From the NCBI RefSeq assembly GCF_022267515.1, contig NZ_JAKFGB010000005.1, forward strand, positions 1 through 64,000: 64,000 nt of DNA. The letters run 5' to 3'. A program made the translations under genes and the position numbers. Of the stretch, positions 59,555 to 64,000 are shown one piece after another; position 1 is the stretch's first letter, and the number at the start of each line of letters is the position of its first letter. A model generated the notes under the pieces. It made no database searches. It was given only the letters and a program-made list of their open reading frames with translations, and was not told where the DNA came from. This stretch comes from Rubinisphaera margarita (lineage in GTDB: Bacteria; Planctomycetota; Planctomycetia; Planctomycetales; Planctomycetaceae).

Positions 59555-60241
59555 ATGTCAGTAGAAATCCTGTATGTCGGTCATTCGACGTTCCAGATTC
59601 GGACCGCTCAGCACACCATCCTCATCGACCCGTTTTACTCAGATAACCCGACGACCGAAGTCTCTCCCGACGACGTGAATGCTGATTTCATCATCGTGAC
59701 GCATGGCCATTTTGATCACGTCGGAGACACCGTCAGCATCGCTAAACGGACCGGAGCGCTCGTCATTTCGAATTTCGAAATCGCGAGCTGGTTCGAAAAG
59801 CAGGGGGTGCAGCATACGCACGGCATGCATCTGGGAGGCGAGTTCGGCTTCGATTTCGGGCGGCTCAAACTAACAATCGCCCATCACGGTTCGATGCTGC
59901 CCGACGGTAGTTACGGCGGAAATCCGGCCGGCGTCGTGCTGAAACTCGACGAAGGGAACATCTATCACGCCGGCGACACGGCTCTGTTCTACGATATGAA
60001 TCTAATCGCCGATGAAGAACTCGACCTGGCGATTCTGCCGATCGGCGACAACTTCACGATGGGACCGTCCGATTCGATTCGGGCCATCGAGTTCCTTCGC
60101 TGCCCCAATGTGATTCCCTGCCATTACAACACCTGGCCGCCGATCGAGCAGGATACGGACGCATGGGCGGCTCAGGTTCGGGAGAAAACGGAATCCGAAC
60201 CGGTGGTCCTGGCGCCGGGGCAGTCGTGGACGCTCGACTGA
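59555..60241 (+). CDS. UPF0173-type metallo-beta-lactamase-fold hydrolase
   Basis: A 228-residue cytosolic protein with the MBL metal-binding motif HGHFDH at 50-55, further ligands in AHHGSMLPDG and GDTALF, and a terminal His in PCHYNTWPP. VGHSTFQI near the start is characteristic of the UPF0173 (UlaG-like) family. Metal-dependent hydrolysis is expected; the substrate is unknown. ATG 59555 follows a GGAG site. It is alone on the plus strand, 181 bases from the divergent EEP gene, so both could share a promoter region. Confidence 0.9.
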   Translation: MSVEILYVGHSTFQIRTAQHTILIDPFYSDNPTTEVSPDDVNADFIIVTHGHFDHVGDTVSIAKRTGALVISNFEIASWFEKQGVQHTHGMHLGGEFGFDFGRLKLTIAHHGSMLPDGSYGGNPAGVVLKLDEGNIYHAGDTALFYDMNLIADEELDLAILPIGDNFTMGPSDSIRAIEFLRCPNVIPCHYNTWPPIEQDTDAWAAQVREKTESEPVVLAPGQSWTLD

Positions 60242-60344
60242 TTCCGCGATCAAAGCGACCACTTCATTCTGCTTCGCCGTTGGTATAGAATCGAAGTAGC
60301 GTCAGTTTAATGCCTCTCAAATCTCTTCATGTTCGGAAGGTCGA

Positions 60345-60641
60345 ATGCCGGTCTATCTCTACGAAGTCGTCCGCGAAGATGGTCAGCCCGGGGAACGGTT
60401 TGAAGTGGTTCAACGCATGGCCGAAGATGCACTCACTGTGCACCCGGAAACGGGGGAACCGGTCAAGCGTGTCATCACCGCTCCTGCCATCGGCTCCCGC
60501 TGGATGGACATGAACATGGACCGGAACATGAAGGACGATTCCAAGCTCAACAAACTCGGCTTCACCAAGTACGAGAAGAGTGGCGATGGAAAGTACGTCA
60601 AAAAGTTCGGCCAGGGGCCCGATATGATCTCGAAAGACTGA
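60345..60641 (+). CDS. FmdB-like small protein lacking zinc cysteines
   Basis: A 98-residue protein starting at ATG 60345 after GGAAGGTCG. The opening MPVYLYEVV and the following EVVQRM...V-KR-I pattern resemble the FmdB/CxxC zinc ribbon family (MPIYEYxCxxC). However, all the cysteines are absent, so no zinc ribbon can form. The rest is basic and Met-rich (MDMNMDRNMKDD). The family function is poorly known. It is 104 bases past the MBL gene. Confidence 0.72.
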   Translation: MPVYLYEVVREDGQPGERFEVVQRMAEDALTVHPETGEPVKRVITAPAIGSRWMDMNMDRNMKDDSKLNKLGFTKYEKSGDGKYVKKFGQGPDMISKD

Positions 60642-60917
60642 TCGCCTCGGATACCGTCGAATTTCGCGAGAGTTCAGGGAAATCCCTGACGCCGGCCCAG
60701 CTTTCCTCCGCTTTGCAGCGAACAACCGGCACAACCCGATCAGCGAGACCGCGCCGTTCACCATCCGCATCGCTGCAGTTTGACCAACCGGTTATCCAGC
60801 CTATGTTTTAGGAGATAACGCCGCGCTCCCACGGGATCGATCCGTCAATGGTCGGTCTGCGGGAAGGATCGCCTCCAGTTGAGGCAGCGGTGGTCAACGT
60901 CTTGAGATGTTCCGGGG

Positions 60918-63035
60918 ATGGACTCGATGCCTACCAAAGAAGTTTCGGCTGTTCGAAAGAGTGATCAGCAGGCCACAAGCCGTGCAGCGATCAATTCCTC
61001 TCGCGGTCTGCTGGCTCTCCTGCAGCTCTATTACCGGGCGGCAGAACTGGAAGCCTCAGCGGCCGACGAATCGGGGGAGTTCTCTGTTTCCCCGCTCATT
61101 CTGCGCGAACTCCTTACGGTCCTTCAGTATCGGGATGAGAATACATTCCTGCATTCGCGACGGGTGGCTCTCATTGCCGTGAAGCTGGCCCAGCAACTCT
61201 GCTGGAATCCGAGGGCCGTGCGCGAGCTCGAACTCGCAGCCATGCTCCACGACATCGGCAAGATCGGGATCCCCGATCACATCCTCTTCAAGCCGGGTCG
61301 GCTGACGGTCGAAGAAGCCTCGCTGATGGATCTGCGGACATCGATTGCCGAGGACATTCTCGAAGTCTGCCGCATTCCGCAGAAGATTCGCAATATCATC
61401 GTCGAGTCCCGACTCCCGTATTCCGGACTCGAAGACTATATGCGTCCGGTCGGACGAGAACTGTCGCAGGCGGGACGTCTGCTGGCTGTTGCCGATGTTT
61501 ATGAATCGCTTACCCGCGACCAGGTGTACCGGAAATCCAAAACACGTAACGAGATCGTCGAAATCCTTAGCGAGCAGGCTGGCTCCCGCTTCGATGCCTC
61601 GATGGTCAAGACGCTCATTCGCTGGCTCGACAATGGTGGCGAAGAAACGTTGAAGCAGGCGACGGCCGATATGTCCGGAAATCGGGCGTTGGACCGCAAT
61701 AATGCCTCGCTGGCGATGACATCGCTCTGCAATGTCTTTTCCTATCTCTACACTCTTGAGCAGTCTTACGATGGCTTCGTGGTGGTCGATCCAACCCGTC
61801 AGATCCTGCTCGCCAGCCGCGGCTGCCGACAGATTTTCCAGCGGACGGATGAAGAGATTACCGGCGAGATTCTGAACGCCGAGATGTTCCCTATGGCCGA
61901 CCTGTACCAGGAATGGCTGGCCGATGAGGAAACGCCATTACGTCGGACTCTGCTGACCCACGAGGCCGATACGGTGGAAGTGAAAGTCGCCTGTCCGGAC
62001 AAGGGCTGGGCAGAGCTCGAAGTGCAGTCGATCCCGTTGTTCGATTTCGACGGCGAGCTGGTCGGCGTGACCGAGTTCTACCGCTATAAGAATCGTAACC
62101 GCACACAGTCAGCTCAGTATCGGGAACTGGCGCTTCAGGCCAGCCGCGACGCGTTAACCGGGGTCGCCAATCGCGGAGCTCTGGAAAGTCAGCTTTCGCG
62201 GATCATGCAGAGCTTCAAGACCGATCCCACGGGGAATGTCTTCTCGGTGATCTATCTCGACATCGATCACTTCAAATCAATCAACGACAACTTCGGTCAC
62301 GCCACCGGCGACGAGGTCCTCGTGACACTGGCCCGTCTCCTGCGGGAAGAAACGTACTCCAGCGAGTTCGTTGCCCGCTACGGCGGCGAAGAGTTTGTGG
62401 TGATCTGTCCCGAACTCGAAGCCGATCAGGCGGCCCAGCGGGCTGAGCGGTTCCGACTCGAAATCGCCAAGCTGAAGTTTCGCTCCGCGCCGACGTTGAA
62501 GATTACCTCGTCGTTTGGCATCTCTCAGGCCGAGGCTTCAGACTCTCTGGAGAGTGTCCTCAAACGAGCTGATCAGGCGCTGTACAAATCCAAGAACAAC
62601 GGTCGAAACAGGACGACGATCCTGAAACGCAGCGAGGTCCATCAGGACACGCAGGGCAAAAGTGAAAAAGAGAATCCGTATCTCTTCGAAGCGGAGATCG
62701 TCGGCATGTTGTTCGATGATTTCCTCATTATGAAGCTGGAAGGCTTCGTCTCGGAGAACTGTGCGAAAATCGGTCGTGTTGCTGAGGGGGAGGTTGAGAT
62801 CATTCTCGGCCGCAAAGGCTTCTTTCGCAAATGGGGAAAATCGGCTGATCGGCAGCCAGTTCGTGTCCACGTCGATGCAAGTTCCATCGTCAGTGCCCGG
62901 GGCAACCTGTCGAACAATCAACGGCTCAGCGTGACGGTCACTCCGGTTGGCAAGCCGGCCAGTCCGGCCGAGTTCCAGCAGCGGGCCCGACTCGCTTATC
63001 GGACTCTCCGCTACCACTTCCTCAGCCAGGGCTAA
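60918..63035 (+). CDS. HD-domain/PAS/GGDEF signalling protein
   Basis: A 705-residue cytosolic protein from ATG 60918 (60927 possible). Residues about 62-235 are an HD-GYP-like domain with LHDIGKIGIPDHILFKPG (110-127) intact, but the HHExxDGxGYP stretch is replaced by unrelated sequence. Residues about 265-395 look like a PAS domain. Residues about 400-575 are a GGDEF domain, with DALTGVANRGALE (411-423), YLDIDHFKSINDNFGH (446-461) and the active site GGEEF at 489-493. The inhibitory site RxxD is replaced by YSSE. The C-terminal about 130 residues form an unnamed domain (residues about 590-690, FFRKWGKSADRQPVRVHVDAS). The GGEEF suggests cyclic di-GMP synthesis; the HD part may be regulatory. 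Confidence 0.85.
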   Translation: MDSMPTKEVSAVRKSDQQATSRAAINSSRGLLALLQLYYRAAELEASAADESGEFSVSPLILRELLTVLQYRDENTFLHSRRVALIAVKLAQQLCWNPRAVRELELAAMLHDIGKIGIPDHILFKPGRLTVEEASLMDLRTSIAEDILEVCRIPQKIRNIIVESRLPYSGLEDYMRPVGRELSQAGRLLAVADVYESLTRDQVYRKSKTRNEIVEILSEQAGSRFDASMVKTLIRWLDNGGEETLKQATADMSGNRALDRNNASLAMTSLCNVFSYLYTLEQSYDGFVVVDPTRQILLASRGCRQIFQRTDEEITGEILNAEMFPMADLYQEWLADEETPLRRTLLTHEADTVEVKVACPDKGWAELEVQSIPLFDFDGELVGVTEFYRYKNRNRTQSAQYRELALQASRDALTGVANRGALESQLSRIMQSFKTDPTGNVFSVIYLDIDHFKSINDNFGHATGDEVLVTLARLLREETYSSEFVARYGGEEFVVICPELEADQAAQRAERFRLEIAKLKFRSAPTLKITSSFGISQAEASDSLESVLKRADQALYKSKNNGRNRTTILKRSEVHQDTQGKSEKENPYLFEAEIVGMLFDDFLIMKLEGFVSENCAKIGRVAEGEVEIILGRKGFFRKWGKSADRQPVRVHVDASSIVSARGNLSNNQRLSVTVTPVGKPASPAEFQQRARLAYRTLRYHFLSQG

Positions 63036-63163
63036 GCTTCCGGAATCGACTGCGGCGCGGCTTCCACGTTGCATGTGATGGCGATCGTCTATAATGCGGC
63101 AACAAATCTGTCGCACTGACCCGGCTGTTCTGGCCCGGTGAAGTCGACGAGCCTGGGGGCCGC

Positions 63164-63988
63164 ATGATCGCCATTGTTTCATTGCTCATAACGCTGTTCT
63201 TGTCGCTGCTGGTGACGCGGATCGCCGCCATGGCCCTGATGTTGACCGGCATCTCCAGCGAGATGGCCCGCTTTCAGGCCCGTTCCGCATTCACCGGATG
63301 TGGCTTCACGACGAATGAATCCGAATCGATCGTCAATCATCCGGTCCGCCGCCGGATTCTCATGATGCTGATGCTCCTGGGGAATCTCGGAATCGCGACC
63401 GTCGTGGCAACCGTGATGATTTCATTGATTCAGGTGAAAGATACCGGTCTGCAGTGGGGAACGATGCTCGTGCTGTTGGGAGGGATCATAATTCTCTGGC
63501 TGTTCGCGACGAGCCGGATTATTGAACGTCATCTCAATCGCGTAATCTCCTGGTCGCTGCGACGCTTCGCCCGACTTGAAGTCCGGGACTACGTGGCGAT
63601 TCTGCAATTGCGGGAAGGGTACGTCGTCTCTGAGATGGTCGTGCAGGCCCGCGACTGGCTGGCCGAACGCAGCCTGCGCCAACTTCGGCTCACGAAAGAA
63701 GGCGTGCTCGTTCTCGGCGTCCAGCGGAAGGAGGGACACTATCTTGGAGCGCCGGAAGCTGATACGGTGCTGAAGCCCGGTGATCTTCTCATTCTTTACG
63801 GCCCGGTCCATCGAGTGCAGGAACTCGACGAGCGACGAGCCGGGCGGAGGGGAGACGTGGCACACGCCGAGGCAATCGACGAACATGTGGAAACGGTCGA
63901 AGAACAGGCCGCACTGGATGAGGAAGTAAGTGTTGATGAGCAGCTCAGCAACGAAAGCGACAGTCGAAGAGATCCGCAAACGCTTTGA
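63164..63988 (+). CDS. Membrane protein with TrkA-C domain
   Basis: A 274-residue protein with an N-terminal membrane region (hydrophobic at about 2-32, 68-88 and 98-118) and a TrkA-C/RCK_C-like domain at about 150-225 (VVSEMVVQARDWLAERSLRQLRL, LVLGVQRKEGHYLGAPEADTVLKPGDLLILYGP). The last 50 residues are acidic and low-complexity. TrkA-C domains bind small ligands that gate K+ or other transport. There is no full channel pore or RCK_N (nucleotide-binding) domain, so it may be a regulatory membrane subunit. It is preceded by the GGDEF gene on the same strand after 128 bases. The last 53 bases overlap a possible new start at 63936. Confidence 0.75.
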   Translation: MIAIVSLLITLFLSLLVTRIAAMALMLTGISSEMARFQARSAFTGCGFTTNESESIVNHPVRRRILMMLMLLGNLGIATVVATVMISLIQVKDTGLQWGTMLVLLGGIIILWLFATSRIIERHLNRVISWSLRRFARLEVRDYVAILQLREGYVVSEMVVQARDWLAERSLRQLRLTKEGVLVLGVQRKEGHYLGAPEADTVLKPGDLLILYGPVHRVQELDERRAGRRGDVAHAEAIDEHVETVEEQAALDEEVSVDEQLSNESDSRRDPQTL

Positions 63989-64000
63989 CGGCGATGTGGA
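63936..64000 (+). CDS. Partial CDS, probable class I methyltransferase
   Basis: ATG 63936 opens a frame, distinct from the TrkA-C gene's, that runs off the window end. The residues are MSSSATKATVEEIRKRFDGD, resembling the N-terminus of planctomycete SAM-dependent methyltransferases, where VEEIRxRFDxDVERFS is typical. It overlaps the previous gene by 53 bases. Only 21 codons are visible, so the call is tentative. Confidence 0.4.
   Translation, partial: MSSSATKATVEEIRKRFDGDV

Overview
The window looks like a chromosomal segment of a planctomycete, most likely from the Planctomycetaceae or a relative. The evidence is the protein content: a PSCyt1/DUF1549/DUF1553 protein and a DUF1501 Tat protein, four secreted formylglycine sulfatases, an overlapping ECF sigma and FecR-LamG pair, a surface protein with a LELRLL sequence near its N-terminus, a Ser/Thr kinase with an internal zinc ribbon, and a XylR-type sensor/AraC regulator. 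The DNA is moderately GC-rich by eye. I saw no rRNA, tRNA, CRISPR array or prophage.

Layout. 1-650 is a gene-free stretch with a 156-bp direct repeat. 650-15,026 is mostly housekeeping: LRR and TPR proteins, a UbiA-type prenyltransferase, serine acetyltransferase (cysE), a degenerate HD-GYP protein, ispD, a FabZ-like dehydratase, aconitase, a membrane Ser/Thr kinase and APS kinase (cysC). 15,027-19,646 holds palindromes, a methyltransferase, a sulfatase and a MATE exporter.

19,620-30,044 (minus strand) is a sialic acid scavenging locus. In transcription order it has a sulfatase, a stand-alone sialidase, N-acetylneuraminate lyase, a kelch-mutarotase/sodium symporter fusion, and a 1,192-residue sialidase/FAD-oxidoreductase/golvesin-like fusion. 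A XylR-type regulator is transcribed divergently. Together these would release, equilibrate, import and cleave sialic acid. The later kinase and epimerase steps (NanK, NanE) are not in the window.

31,271-45,604 is a second carbohydrate locus. It reads on the minus strand from an ECF sigma factor through FecR-LamG, GH16 glycoside hydrolase, sulfatase, PSCyt1/DUF1553, DUF1501, a pyruvyltransferase-like protein and an SGNH esterase, with another SGNH esterase on the plus strand next to it. This suggests attack on a sulfated, acylated, possibly pyruvylated polysaccharide such as an algal galactan. A REP-associated tyrosine transposase (RAYT) sits between the DUF1553 and DUF1501 genes, which are usually adjacent. 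It is surrounded by many copies of one REP-like repeat. A further copy lies in frame inside the FecR gene.

46,134-64,000 holds a large secreted FG-GAP surface protein, another sulfatase, FtsK, a glucosylglycerate module (phosphatase, synthase and a convergent phosphorylase), a membrane-anchored endonuclease/exonuclease/phosphatase-fold protein, a UPF0173 metallo-hydrolase, a cysteine-less FmdB-like protein, an HD/PAS/GGDEF signalling protein, a TrkA-C membrane protein and the first codons of a probable methyltransferase.

Three dispersed repeat families run through the intergenic DNA: the REP-like element (family A), a GC-rich element at four sites (family B), and the repeat near the left edge (family C). 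All functional statements come from reading motifs and architecture by eye; no database search was run.
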